Source: Reyranella aquatilis (GTDB lineage: Bacteria > Pseudomonadota > Alphaproteobacteria > Reyranellales > Reyranellaceae). Taken from it: a stretch of DNA of 64,000 bases. Both the position numbers and the translations under genes were made by a program. The DNA lies in assembly GCF_020880995.1 (NCBI RefSeq), contig NZ_JAJISD010000013.1:1-64000 (forward strand). Direction: 5' to 3'. Shown here piece by piece: positions 33,555 through 42,350 of the stretch (position 1 is the first letter of the stretch; every line of letters starts with the position of its first letter). A model generated the notes under the pieces. It saw only the letters and a program-made list of their open reading frames with translations, was not told the DNA's origin and ran no database searches.

Positions 33555-35027
33555 TCAGTATCCCGTCGCCCGGCCGCTGAAAGCCGCCGCCTTTTCCAGC
33601 GCGGCCGCCGCACGCAGCAGCGTCTCCTCGTCGAAGGCGCGGCCGATCAGCTGCAGGCCGAGCGGCAGCCCGTCCTTGTCGAGACCGGCCGGCACCGAAA
33701 TGCCCGGAAGGCCCGCCATCGACGCCGGGATGGTGAACATGTCGTTGAGATACATGGTCACCGGATCGTCCATCTTGTCGCCGGCGGCGAAGGCAGCCGT
33801 GGGCGCGGTCGGCGTCAGCAGCACGTCGCACTTCTCGAAGGCTTGCTTGAAATCGCGCGCGATGAGGGCACGGATCTGCTGCGCCTTCCTGTAGTAGGCG
33901 TCGTAGTAGCCCGCCGAAAGCACGTAGGTGCCGATCAGGATGCGGCGGCGGGTTTCCTTGCCGAAGCCGGCACCGCGCGTGTTCTCGTACAGCTCGGTCA
34001 GATCCTTGCCCGGCACGCGCAATCCGAATCGCACGCCGTCGTAGCGCGCCAGGTTCGACGAGCATTCCGCCGGCGCCACGATGTAGTAGGCCGGCAGCGC
34101 ATACTTGGTGTGGGGCAGCGAGACTTCGACCGGCTCGGCGCCGGCGGCCTTCAGCATGTCCACACCGCGAGCCCACAGCGTCACGATTTCCTCGGACGTC
34201 CCGTCGACGCGGTACTCCTTCGGAATGCCGACCCTCATGCCCCTGATGTCGGGATTGCGCGCCGCGGCGGCGAAATCCGGAACCGGCAGCGGCGCCGAGG
34301 TCGAATCCTTCGGATCGTGGCCCGACATGGCCTGCAGCATCAGCGCGGTGTCTTCCACGGTGCGGGCGAACGGACCCGGCTGATCGAGCGAGCTCGCGAA
34401 CGCCACGACACCCCAGCGCGAGCAGCGGCCGTAGGTCGGCTTCAAGCCGACGATACCGCAGAAGGAAGCCGGCTGCCGGATCGAGCCGCCGGTATCGGTT
34501 CCCGTGCTGCCGGGCACCATGTAGGCTGCCACCGCCGCGGCCGAGCCGCCCGACGAGCCGCCGGGCACCAGCTTGCGGTTGTCGCCCTTGCGCTTCCACG
34601 GATTCTCGACGCCACCGAAATGGCTGGTCATGTTCGAGGAACCCATGGCGAATTCGTCGAGGTTGGTCTTGCCGACCATCACCGCGCCCGACTTCCACAG
34701 GTTCGCCGTGACCGTGCTCTCGTACGGGGGAACGAACCCCTTGAGGATGGCGGAAGCGGCAGTTGTCTGGACGCCTTCGGTGCAGAACAGGTCCTTGATG
34801 GCGAGCGGCACGCCTTCGAGCAGGCCCGCCTCGCCGCGGGCGCGGCGCGCATCCGAGGCTTTCGCCATCTCCCGTGCCTTGTCCGGCGTCTCGGTGATGA
34901 AGGCGTTCAGCGCCCGATGCTCGTCGAGCTTCCCGAGGTGGGCGTCCGCCACCTCGACGGCACTGGCCTCCTTCTTCGCAAGTGTCGCCGAAAGCTGGGC
35001 GATGGTGAGATCGGTCAGGGCAGCCAT
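33555..35027 (-). CDS. gatA: Asp-tRNA(Asn)/Glu-tRNA(Gln) amidotransferase subunit A
   Basis: A 490-residue amidase-signature protein. GVPLAIKDLFCTEG holds the catalytic Lys. GSSNMTSHFGG and VPGGSSGGSAAAVAAYMVPG contain the Ser-cis-Ser pair, and the nucleophile lies in GSTGTDTGGSIRQPA. It releases ammonia from glutamine and channels it to GatB. It is 3 bases downstream of gatC (stop 35031) in the same direction, the normal CA order. gatB lies elsewhere in the window. Confidence 0.96.
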   Translation of the reverse strand: MAALTDLTIAQLSATLAKKEASAVEVADAHLGKLDEHRALNAFITETPDKAREMAKASDARRARGEAGLLEGVPLAIKDLFCTEGVQTTAASAILKGFVPPYESTVTANLWKSGAVMVGKTNLDEFAMGSSNMTSHFGGVENPWKRKGDNRKLVPGGSSGGSAAAVAAYMVPGSTGTDTGGSIRQPASFCGIVGLKPTYGRCSRWGVVAFASSLDQPGPFARTVEDTALMLQAMSGHDPKDSTSAPLPVPDFAAAARNPDIRGMRVGIPKEYRVDGTSEEIVTLWARGVDMLKAAGAEPVEVSLPHTKYALPAYYIVAPAECSSNLARYDGVRFGLRVPGKDLTELYENTRGAGFGKETRRRILIGTYVLSAGYYDAYYRKAQQIRALIARDFKQAFEKCDVLLTPTAPTAAFAAGDKMDDPVTMYLNDMFTIPASMAGLPGISVPAGLDKDGLPLGLQLIGRAFDEETLLRAAAALEKAAAFSGRATGY

Positions 35028-35030
35028 CGC

Positions 35031-35348
35031 CTACTCCACCACTTTAGGCACGGTGAAGAAGCCGCCGGCATTCCTGTCCGACGGATCGATGTAGACCGCC
35101 CCACCCGGCGCGTTCGCGAGGACCTTGGCCGCGACACCGCCGTCCGTGACCTTGTCGGCGCGCATCGGCAGCGTCACGTCCGACACCGACGACATCGGCT
35201 CGACATTCTTCGTGTCGACCTCGTTCAGTTGCTCGATCCAGGCAAAAATGCCCGACAGCTCGCCGGCCAGCGGCGCGAGCTCCTCATCCGGCACCTTGAG
35301 ACGGGCAAGCCGCGCGATGCGCGCCACCGTGTCCTTGTCGAGCGACAT
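35031..35348 (-). CDS. gatC: Asp-tRNA(Asn)/Glu-tRNA(Gln) amidotransferase subunit C
   Basis: A 105-residue protein. MSLDKDTVARIARLARLKVP and then ELSGIFAWIEQLNEVDTKNV are the two helices by which GatC wraps GatA and GatB. VEPMSSV and the C-terminal NAGGFFTVPKVVE are conserved ends. It stabilises the GatCAB complex. It is the first gene of a gatC-gatA unit. Confidence 0.94.
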   Translation of the reverse strand: MSLDKDTVARIARLARLKVPDEELAPLAGELSGIFAWIEQLNEVDTKNVEPMSSVSDVTLPMRADKVTDGGVAAKVLANAPGGAVYIDPSDRNAGGFFTVPKVVE

Positions 35349-35425
35349 CCAAACACTCCAAAACCGCTCAAAAACAGCGTCTTAGGCGCGGTTGGTAGCG
35401 CCTTTGCCATCAGGGAGCAACCAGC

Positions 35426-37939
35426 CTAGCGGGCGGGCTCGGCCCGGTTCGCAGCGACGCGCTGCGCAGCGACTTTCTCGACGGCCGCCCTCACCTCGGG
35501 ACGGCCGGCGAGCAGCTTGTTGAAGTCCCGGCGATAGAGAACCAGCAGATGGGTGTAGCCGCTCGCCACCACGTCGGCGTTGCGGGGCTGTGCGCTGAGC
35601 AGGCCCATCTCGCCGAAGAAATCGCCCTCCTTGAGGGTCACGACTATCGTCTTGGTGTGCACCGTCACCTCGCCGGCCGCAACGAAGTACATGGCATCGG
35701 GCGGTCCGCCGACCTTGATGATCGTTTCTCCCGGGAAGGCGACCAGCGCCCGCAACCGCTTGCCGACTTCGACGATCGTGTGCTGGTCGAGTCCGGCGAA
35801 CAGGGACACTCGACCGATCATGGCCTGCAGCTCCAGGCCCAGATCCAGCGGCGGACGCTGGCTCACTGCACCGCGCCGTTCCGCGAGCTTGTCGCGCAGG
35901 TCGTTGTAGACCTCGCGGCTTATGATGCCCTCGTGCAGTCGCCGGATGTACTCCGCCCCCTCGTAGCGGATGGCGGCGCGCTCCAGCTGGCGCTGCTGCA
36001 CCGACTCGGAATAGCCGGGATATTGCAGCGACAACGCCCTGAGCGCGCCTTCGACGCCGCGCTGGCGATTGCCGATCACCGCGGCGAGGCTTGCCTCCGC
36101 GTCGTGTCCCAGCAGGTCCGCGATCGAGTTGGCGTTGAAGGTCGTGAGTTCGCTGAGGACGCTGAGCGACACCATCAGGATTTCGAAGCGATCCGCCAGC
36201 CTATCCGTCAGCATCCGCTCGAAGCCGAAGCGCCGGTGCAGCCACAAGGCGAAGCGGAATCCCCGGTCCGGGCGCGAAATCTCCTCGAGCCACTGCTCGT
36301 AGCCTTTGGCGCCCTTGTCGCGAACGGTATCGATGAGCCGGTCGGCATTCGCCGCGAGGACGGCCACCATGCGTCGCGACAGGATCTGCTGCTCGAAAAG
36401 CTCGAGATAGAGTTCCTTCTCGCGCGTGCAGAGCGTCACCAGCCCGATCTTCACCCTCTCCTCGAGATCGAGCGCCAGTTCCGGCGGCACGGGTTCGACC
36501 GAGGGATCGCCCGCCGAGGCCGGATCCACGGCAAAGCCGTCCGTCCGTTCGTTGTGCTGGCGAATGATCTGCTGGAGATGCTTCTCGACATTGACGCGGG
36601 AGAGCGCCAGCACGCGGTCGCGCAGCGCCAGTTCCAGCCGGCTGAGCTTGTCGAGCCCGAACAGGTGCATGACCAGGCCGAGGGTGGTCGCATTCACGAA
36701 CAGCGTGAACAGCACGAACAGCACCGCCGAGATCGCAATGAAGTCGCGCACCGGTTCAGGAAGCTGCTCGTTGCCCGCCGCGACCATCGCCAGCACGATC
36801 GTCACCGCACCGCGCAGGCCGCCCCATACCAGGATCGCCTTGTAGCGCCGGTTCACCGGCTGGACGAGCCGGAAGCCCTCCAGTACCGGCAACATTCCGA
36901 ACACGACCAGAGCGCGGGCCGCGAAAGCGCCGATGGCGACCGCGAGAACGCCCCAGACATAGAGCCAGGTGATCTTCAGCAGCACGTCGGCCGCGACCAT
37001 CGAGGCCAGGACGAAGATCAGGCAGTTCGCCCAGAATTCGAGTTGCGCCCATACCTGACGCAGCGCGGTCCACTGCCTCGGATGAAGATGGGTCGGCCCG
37101 TAGGCGGCGATGGTCAGCGCGGCCATCACCACGGCGACAACGCCGGAAACGTGGATGTACTTGTCGGCAATGATGAAGCTGAGATAGCAGAGGCTCACGG
37201 TCACGGACGCGATGGCCGCATCGGATTCGCCCAGCCGCGGCAGGATCATGATGGCGATGCGCGCCATCGAGAAGCCGAGCACGAGGCCGCCCACGAACTC
37301 CCGCAGGAACACCGCGATCGCCGAGGTCGGATCGGCCGGCATGCCGCTCCCGTCGGTCGAGGCCCGGGCGACCAGGATGCCCATGAACAGCCCGAAGGCG
37401 GCGATGGCGACCGCATCGTTCAGCAGCGATTCGCCTTCCGCCAGGATCGACAGCCGCTTCGGCGCCCCGACGTCGCGGAAGATGCCGATGACCGCGGCCG
37501 GATCGGTCGTCGAGACCACGGCGCCCAGGAGCAGGCAGACGACGATGTCCATGCCGGTCGCCAGATGCACGACGCCTGCTACGCACGCGATACACACGAG
37601 TACGGCCACGATCGCGAGCAACAGCACCGCATGGATCTCGTCCATCAGGCGGCGCACGTCGATCGTGAGGCCGGCCGTGAACAGGAGCGGCGGCAGGAAC
37701 AGGGGCAGGAACAGTTCGGTTCCCACTTCCAACTTGTCGAGACCGATAAAGGCATCGGTGAAGACGCCGAGCCTGAGCCCGCCGGCGATGATCCATGATC
37801 CCAGGAACCCCATGCCCATGCCGGCGATGGCCAGCAGGACCGTGTGGGGCAGCCTGAACCGTTCCGCGAGCGGCACCAGGACGCTGACGACCGTCAGGAC
37901 CACGGCAATGGCCAGCAGGGCGTAGAGCGTATCTGTCAC
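35426..37939 (-). CDS. Sodium/proton antiporter with C-terminal cyclic-nucleotide-binding domain (SOS1-like)
   Basis: An 837-residue protein. Residues 1 to about 430 form a CPA1 (NhaP/SOS1-type) transporter with 12-13 helices. AEGESLLNDAVAIAAFGLFM contains the conserved ND ion-binding pair, and YKAILVWGGLRGAVTIVLAM is the usual motif before the last helices. A long cytoplasmic helical region follows. A cNMP-binding fold (about 695-800) closes it, with GDFFGEMGLLSAQPRNADVV, the phosphate-binding GE and R-x-A residues. It exports sodium and may be gated by a nucleotide or other ligand. It is a single gene, divergent from the hydrolase at 38007. Confidence 0.88.
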   Translation of the reverse strand: MTDTLYALLAIAVVLTVVSVLVPLAERFRLPHTVLLAIAGMGMGFLGSWIIAGGLRLGVFTDAFIGLDKLEVGTELFLPLFLPPLLFTAGLTIDVRRLMDEIHAVLLLAIVAVLVCIACVAGVVHLATGMDIVVCLLLGAVVSTTDPAAVIGIFRDVGAPKRLSILAEGESLLNDAVAIAAFGLFMGILVARASTDGSGMPADPTSAIAVFLREFVGGLVLGFSMARIAIMILPRLGESDAAIASVTVSLCYLSFIIADKYIHVSGVVAVVMAALTIAAYGPTHLHPRQWTALRQVWAQLEFWANCLIFVLASMVAADVLLKITWLYVWGVLAVAIGAFAARALVVFGMLPVLEGFRLVQPVNRRYKAILVWGGLRGAVTIVLAMVAAGNEQLPEPVRDFIAISAVLFVLFTLFVNATTLGLVMHLFGLDKLSRLELALRDRVLALSRVNVEKHLQQIIRQHNERTDGFAVDPASAGDPSVEPVPPELALDLEERVKIGLVTLCTREKELYLELFEQQILSRRMVAVLAANADRLIDTVRDKGAKGYEQWLEEISRPDRGFRFALWLHRRFGFERMLTDRLADRFEILMVSLSVLSELTTFNANSIADLLGHDAEASLAAVIGNRQRGVEGALRALSLQYPGYSESVQQRQLERAAIRYEGAEYIRRLHEGIISREVYNDLRDKLAERRGAVSQRPPLDLGLELQAMIGRVSLFAGLDQHTIVEVGKRLRALVAFPGETIIKVGGPPDAMYFVAAGEVTVHTKTIVVTLKEGDFFGEMGLLSAQPRNADVVASGYTHLLVLYRRDFNKLLAGRPEVRAAVEKVAAQRVAANRAEPAR

Positions 37940-38006
37940 CTTATCCGAACACCTTTGCTGCGGCCGCTTGTCGACCCGACCCGTTGCACGCCTTATAACC
38001 TTTGAG

Positions 38007-38774
38007 ATGGCCCGGTTGGCAGTCCTGATTCACGGCATGTGGGGAACGTCCGTGGTGTGGCATCGCTGGCGCCCCATGCTCGAGGGACGTGGTTGGCAAA
38101 CGATCGCGCACTCCCTGCGATACCACGACGTGCCACCAGGTTCGCCTCCCGCCGCGCTGGGCGAAACCAGCCTGCATGACTATGTTGCCGATCTCGAAGC
38201 CGCCATTCACGCGCTGCCGGACAAGCCGGTCGTCATCGGTCATTCGATGGGCGGTCTGATCGCCCTCCTTCTCTGTGCCAGAGGTCTCGCGCGGGCGGGC
38301 GTGCTCCTTACCCCGGCACCGCCGTCCAGCGTGCTGGCCCTGCGCCCCTCCAACCTGATGGCCTTCGCCCGCATCCAGGCGCGCTGGGGCTGGTGGCGCA
38401 AGCCGCACCGCGCGACGCTCGGGGAAGCGCTGACCTACACGTTCAACACGTCCGACCGCGTCACCGCCACCGCGGAGCATGCGGGTTTCGTCCACGAATC
38501 GGGCCGAGCCCTGCTCGAGATCGGCTTGCCATGGCTCGACAAGAGAAAAGCAGCGTTCGTCGATCCGCGGAGAGTGACCGTGCCTCTGCTGTTCGTCGGC
38601 GCCGAAAAGGATCGACTGGTGCCGCCGGGAGTCGTTCGCCGAACCGCGCAGCGCTTCGCCCACGTCTCGGACTATGTCGAGTATGAAGGTCAGGGACACT
38701 GGGTGCTCGGCCAACCCGGTTGGGACCGCGTCGCCGACGATGCCGAAACCTGGCTCACTGGGAAACTTGCCTGA
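38007..38774 (+). CDS. Alpha/beta hydrolase
   Basis: A 255-residue protein. LAVLIHGMWGTSVVW is the oxyanion region, VVIGHSMGGLIALLL the nucleophile elbow with Ser in GHSMG, and FVGAEKDRLVPP and GQGHWVLGQPGW contain the acid and catalytic His. There is no signal peptide. It is probably an esterase or lipase-like enzyme; the substrate is unknown. It begins at the ATG 38007 (weak Shine-Dalgarno) and is followed after one base by ruvX, so the two are likely co-transcribed. Confidence 0.85.
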   Translation: MARLAVLIHGMWGTSVVWHRWRPMLEGRGWQTIAHSLRYHDVPPGSPPAALGETSLHDYVADLEAAIHALPDKPVVIGHSMGGLIALLLCARGLARAGVLLTPAPPSSVLALRPSNLMAFARIQARWGWWRKPHRATLGEALTYTFNTSDRVTATAEHAGFVHESGRALLEIGLPWLDKRKAAFVDPRRVTVPLLFVGAEKDRLVPPGVVRRTAQRFAHVSDYVEYEGQGHWVLGQPGWDRVADDAETWLTGKLA

Positions 38775-38775
38775 C

Positions 38776-39252
38776 ATGCCCGTCGTCGATTTTGCGGAAT
38801 TGAAGAGCCTGCTCGTTCGCGACGGGCGCCTGATGGCGCTCGACCTCGGGACCAAGACCATCGGCATCGCGACCTCCGACGTAATGCGCATGCTGGCGAC
38901 GCCGCTCACCACGCTGAAGCGCACCAAGCTCGCCGCCGATCTCGCCGCGCTCGACCAGCTCGTGCGCAAGCACGAGGTCAAGGCTCTGACGGTCGGGCTG
39001 CCGCTCAACATGGACGGGACCGAAGGGCCGCGTTGTCAATCGGTGCGCCAATTCGTGACCAATATCCAGAACCACGGCACGCCCGCCCTCGCCGCCCTGC
39101 CGATCGTCTTCCAGGACGAGCGCCTCAGCACCGCTGCCGTCACGCGCGGCATGATCGACGACTACGACATGACGCGCTCGAAGCGAGCCGAACGCGTTGA
39201 TGCTGCGGCGGCGGCCTGGATCCTGGAAAGCGCGATCGCGCGGCTCCGTTAG
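38776..39252 (+). CDS. ruvX: Putative pre-16S rRNA nuclease / RuvX (YqgF family)
   Basis: A 158-residue RNase H-like protein. LMALDLGTKTIGIATSD holds the first catalytic Asp, ALTVGLPLNMDGTEGPRCQS the second block, FQDERLSTAAVTR the Glu, and KRAERVDAAAAAWILE the last Asp. The family processes the 5-prime end of 16S rRNA in E. coli and has been proposed as a Holliday junction resolvase. The ATG at 38776 comes one base after the hydrolase stop. Confidence 0.93.
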   Translation: MPVVDFAELKSLLVRDGRLMALDLGTKTIGIATSDVMRMLATPLTTLKRTKLAADLAALDQLVRKHEVKALTVGLPLNMDGTEGPRCQSVRQFVTNIQNHGTPALAALPIVFQDERLSTAAVTRGMIDDYDMTRSKRAERVDAAAAAWILESAIARLR

Positions 39253-39275
39253 TCACTGGCGCGCGACTTCGTATC

Positions 39276-40454
39276 TCAAGGACAGAGTGATTTTGGCGCC
39301 GGCGCCGGCGCCGGCGGCGGGTCGGCATCGAGCGAGCGCAGGAAGGCGACCAAGTCGGCGCTCTGCTCCGTCGTCAGGCCGAGCGGCCGCACGAGCGGCG
39401 TGCCGTCGCTGTGCAGGCGATCCGGACTAACCTCCGAATAGTGTTTCACGACGTCTTCGAGGGTCGGCACGCTGCCGTTGTGCATGTAGGGCCCGCCGCG
39501 CCCGACCTGACGCAGACCGGGAACGCGAAACTCGCCGAAGTTGGAGTGCTGGCGCTGCACATGCCGCGTGCGCCGCGTGCTGGCGCCGGTCGCATCGTCA
39601 TTGTACTTGCCCAGGAGGTTGAACGGACTGGCCGCCAGCCGGGCGAGCCCGCCCAGACGCCCCGGATCAACCTCGCCCGGCCGCACGAAGAACGGAATGC
39701 CGATGTCGCCGAACTCGCCGTTGGTGAAGCGCGGGCCGAGATGACAGAGATTGCAGTTGGCCTCGCCGATGAACAGCTTCAGCCCGCGCTGGGCCGCCAG
39801 CGGATAACGCGCCGCGCGCTCGCGATCGCCGGCCACGAGCGCGTCGCGGAAGTCGTCGAACGGTGTGCGCGGACTGACGAGGGTCGCCTGGAACGCGGCC
39901 AAGGCCTTGGCCGTGTCGACCAGCAGCCGCTCGTCGTCCGGGCCGGGCTTTTCGCCGAACGCCTTTTCGTACCCGCAGGCCAGGGCGCGGTCGCTGCGCA
40001 GGAGTTCGCCGGGACGCGCCGCCCCGCCGTTCATCTCGCGGGGATCCAATAGCGGACGGATGCTCTGCGCCCAGAGGGAATCGCCCGCGCCGTCCCAGCC
40101 GAACCAGTGCAGGTAGCCGATGTTCCACAGCGACGGCGTGCGGCGATCGAGGTCGACCGCACCCTTCCCTTTTGCCAGCCCGTCGCTCCATTCGCGACCG
40201 GCCTGATGGCAGGTCGCGCAACTCATGCGGCCATCGCCCGACAGGCGCGGATCGTTGAACAGGTGCTCCCCGAGCGCGATCCCGGCCGGCGTGCCCGACA
40301 CCCGGTTGGACGGATCGCGCGCCGGTGGCGGCGGCCACGGCCCGTGCTGCCGGACGGTGCGGATTTCCTCGGCGGTCCAGTCGAGCAACGGCTGCGCAGG
40401 CGCGCCGCCGGCCCACAGGGCCAGCATCGACACCAGCAGCAGGAACCGGATCAC
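39276..40454 (-). CDS. Di-heme cytochrome c peroxidase/MauG family protein
   Basis: A 392-residue protein. A signal peptide (to about residue 20, GGAPAQ) is followed by two c-type heme sites: RMSCATCHQAGREWSDG and EANCNLCHLGPRF. LLDPREMNG and the GPYMHNGSVPTLEDVVKHY block are typical of the family. It acts in the periplasm, reducing peroxide or oxidising a protein partner. It starts at a GTG (40454) overlapping the upstream stop as GTGA. So it is the last of a group with the YtkA-like protein and the amidohydrolase. The C-terminus is Pro/Ala-rich and ends CP. Confidence 0.9.
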   Translation of the reverse strand: MIRFLLLVSMLALWAGGAPAQPLLDWTAEEIRTVRQHGPWPPPPARDPSNRVSGTPAGIALGEHLFNDPRLSGDGRMSCATCHQAGREWSDGLAKGKGAVDLDRRTPSLWNIGYLHWFGWDGAGDSLWAQSIRPLLDPREMNGGAARPGELLRSDRALACGYEKAFGEKPGPDDERLLVDTAKALAAFQATLVSPRTPFDDFRDALVAGDRERAARYPLAAQRGLKLFIGEANCNLCHLGPRFTNGEFGDIGIPFFVRPGEVDPGRLGGLARLAASPFNLLGKYNDDATGASTRRTRHVQRQHSNFGEFRVPGLRQVGRGGPYMHNGSVPTLEDVVKHYSEVSPDRLHSDGTPLVRPLGLTTEQSADLVAFLRSLDADPPPAPAPAPKSLCP

Positions 40455-40852
40455 TTGAGGATGATGTCGTGCGTCAGGCGCTCGCTTTCCTCGCCCGCCC
40501 GCACGTCGAAGGTGATCTCCCACCGGCCGGGCATGTGGAACAGCATGCCCTCGGCCCGGAATCGACCGTCGCCGTTCGACTTGATGCTCGCCCTGTAGTT
40601 CATGAAATGGCGGTGATCGGGCATCTGCGCATCGACGGCCAGCAATTCCGCCGGGGCACCGCTCTTGGTGCAGACGTTGAGGACGAGCGCGAAGGGCTCG
40701 CCCACCTCGATGCGCGCCGGATCGGACCGGAACGCCATCAGGTAATGATCGGAATACACGACCCAGCCCATGCCACGGCCCAGATCGAGCGGGCAGTCGG
40801 CCCAGGCCGGCGTCGCCAGGCAGAGCCCGAGCAGCGCCGCCGCCAGCCTCAT
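40451..40852 (-). CDS. Secreted FixH/YtkA-like protein
   Basis: A 133-residue protein. The signal peptide MRLAAALLGLCLATPAWADC is followed by an immunoglobulin-like fold with VGEPFALVLNVC, AQMPDHRHFMNYRASIKSNG and MLFHMPGRWEITFDV. The PDHRHFMNY and LFHMPGRW segments (His and Met) match YtkA/FixH-type domains, which can bind copper. It is coupled by short overlaps to the di-heme peroxidase gene (downstream) and the amidohydrolase (upstream), suggesting a shared periplasmic redox role. Confidence 0.65.
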   Translation of the reverse strand: MRLAAALLGLCLATPAWADCPLDLGRGMGWVVYSDHYLMAFRSDPARIEVGEPFALVLNVCTKSGAPAELLAVDAQMPDHRHFMNYRASIKSNGDGRFRAEGMLFHMPGRWEITFDVRAGEESERLTHDIILK

Positions 40853-41661
40853 TGGCCGCCTCCGAATAGGCGATCGCCGTTCTCGTACGCGATCTTGCGC
40901 GCGACCTCCGGCGGCAGGTCGGACAGCCACTGCCGCGACCAGCGGGCATTCTCGATCACGTAGTGCCAGCGCTCCGGCGTGAAGGTGTCGCTGCCCAGCA
41001 CGAAGCGGTCGGGAAACTCGATGAAGAGTTCGCGCCAGCCCGGCGCCACCTTGCCGTTGGAGACGTGCGCGGTCAGGAAAGCGAGATCGCACCACAGCGT
41101 CGGATAGCGGCGCAGCATCTCGCGCACCTTCTCGGGCCGCTCGAATCCCGAGTGCGCCCACAGGACTCTTGCGTTCGGGTCCTGCTGGAAGTGGCGAGTC
41201 ACGGCGTCGGCGTCGGAATGCGAATGCAGGTACAGCCCGTACTGCTTCGCCAGCTCGACCACGCGCCGCACGTTGGGCAGGTCGGCATCGGCGCCATAGA
41301 TGTGGAACTCGCCGATCGCCCGATACTTGCGCTTCGACAGCAGGTCCTCGAGGTACGGGATCAGGGTCGGATCCCTTGCCCAGGTCGAGATCTCGCCGCG
41401 CGACCGGTAGGGACGAAGCTCCGGCACGATCAGGCCCGGCGCCGCGTCCTGCAGCATCTTGGTGCCCTCGTTGTTCGAGCTCGACACCATGGCACGCTTG
41501 ATCCCAGCCTTCTTCAGGATCTCGACCACCTCGTGCGGCGGCACGACCGACCAGGCGTCGTGGCTGTAGTGCATGTGTGCGTCGAAGATCGGCAGTTCGT
41601 CGGCGGCTCTGGCGACGGCGGCAGAAGCGATCAGGGCGATGACGAAGGCGAGTATGCGCAT
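40849..41661 (-). CDS. Exported amidohydrolase-family (TIM-barrel) protein
   Basis: A 270-residue protein. A signal peptide (MRILAFVIALIASAAVARAA) precedes a mature start DELPIFDAHMHYSHDAW with the HxH metal site. LYLHSHSDADAV, VLWAHSGFERPE and RFVLGSDTFTPERW follow, the order of amidohydrolase_2 (decarboxylase/ACMSD-type) enzymes. It is predicted to be periplasmic. The substrate is unknown. Its stop overlaps the next ATG (ATGA) in a three-gene chain with the YtkA-like and peroxidase genes. Confidence 0.82.
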   Translation of the reverse strand: MRILAFVIALIASAAVARAADELPIFDAHMHYSHDAWSVVPPHEVVEILKKAGIKRAMVSSSNNEGTKMLQDAAPGLIVPELRPYRSRGEISTWARDPTLIPYLEDLLSKRKYRAIGEFHIYGADADLPNVRRVVELAKQYGLYLHSHSDADAVTRHFQQDPNARVLWAHSGFERPEKVREMLRRYPTLWCDLAFLTAHVSNGKVAPGWRELFIEFPDRFVLGSDTFTPERWHYVIENARWSRQWLSDLPPEVARKIAYENGDRLFGGGQ

Positions 41662-41671
41662 CGATGGTCCT

Positions 41672-42304
41672 TCAGCGATCCGTCTTGAGCGGGCAGGCAT
41701 AGTTGAAGCTAATCGAGATGCGCTCGCCCGAGAAGTGCGCCGGCGGCACCTCGTGGCGCAGCCAACTCTCGAACAGCACGAGATCACCCTCCTGCGCCGC
41801 CACGCTGACGAAGGACCGGAAGGCCTCCGGCGCATCGGCCCGGCGCGGCGGGGCGGCCATCTGGTGCGCAAGCCGCGGATCCTCGAACTTGATCGCCCCC
41901 GCCCCCTTCGGCACCGACACGTAGTAGGTACCGCTCACGAACGAGGTCGGGTGGAGGTGCATGGAGTGGACCGTGCCTGCCGGCATGACGTTGGCCCAGC
42001 AGTCGGTCATCGCGAGCGCGCGGCCCGCCAGATCGTAGTGAAGGTCGCGCGCGAAGCTCTTCACGTGGCCGTCGATCCTGCGACGCAGCCGGTCGAACAG
42101 CGACGAGACGAGATGCAGCCGGTCGAGCGACCCGTAGGACGTGTAGCCGCCGAGGTAGTTCTTCGCCGACCAGCGCTGGCCGGCCGCATCCGAGATCGCG
42201 AGCGACTGGCACTCGTCGGCGAGGTCCTGATTGAAGCGCCGCCAGCTGCGGTCGACGAGGGACTCGCGATAGACGAGGGTCGGAAAAAGGGCACGGCTCG
42301 GCAT
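41672..42304 (-). CDS. 2-oxoglutarate/Fe(II) oxygenase-like protein (TIGR02466 type)
   Basis: A 210-residue protein. It starts MPSRALFPTLVYRESLVDRS. It contains CWANVMPAGTVHSMHLHPTS (His metal ligands), FVSGTYYVSVPKGAGAIKFE (with the Asp/Glu region), LVLFESWLRHEVPPAHFSGE (second His) and RISISFNYA with the 2OG-binding Arg. This is the pattern of the TIGR02466 double-stranded beta-helix family. It probably hydroxylates a protein or small molecule. It is 10 bases upstream of the amidohydrolase gene in the same direction. Confidence 0.78.
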   Translation of the reverse strand: MPSRALFPTLVYRESLVDRSWRRFNQDLADECQSLAISDAAGQRWSAKNYLGGYTSYGSLDRLHLVSSLFDRLRRRIDGHVKSFARDLHYDLAGRALAMTDCWANVMPAGTVHSMHLHPTSFVSGTYYVSVPKGAGAIKFEDPRLAHQMAAPPRRADAPEAFRSFVSVAAQEGDLVLFESWLRHEVPPAHFSGERISISFNYACPLKTDR

Positions 42305-42350
42305 GGCAGTGATTATCGATGATGCGGCGCGGTCGTGCTATGGTTTAGCC

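Noticed and set aside
35549..37798. 749-residue open frame on the plus strand
   Set aside because: It is exactly antisense to the antiporter gene, has Arg/Asp/His-rich composition typical of a reversed GC-rich gene, and shows no domain.
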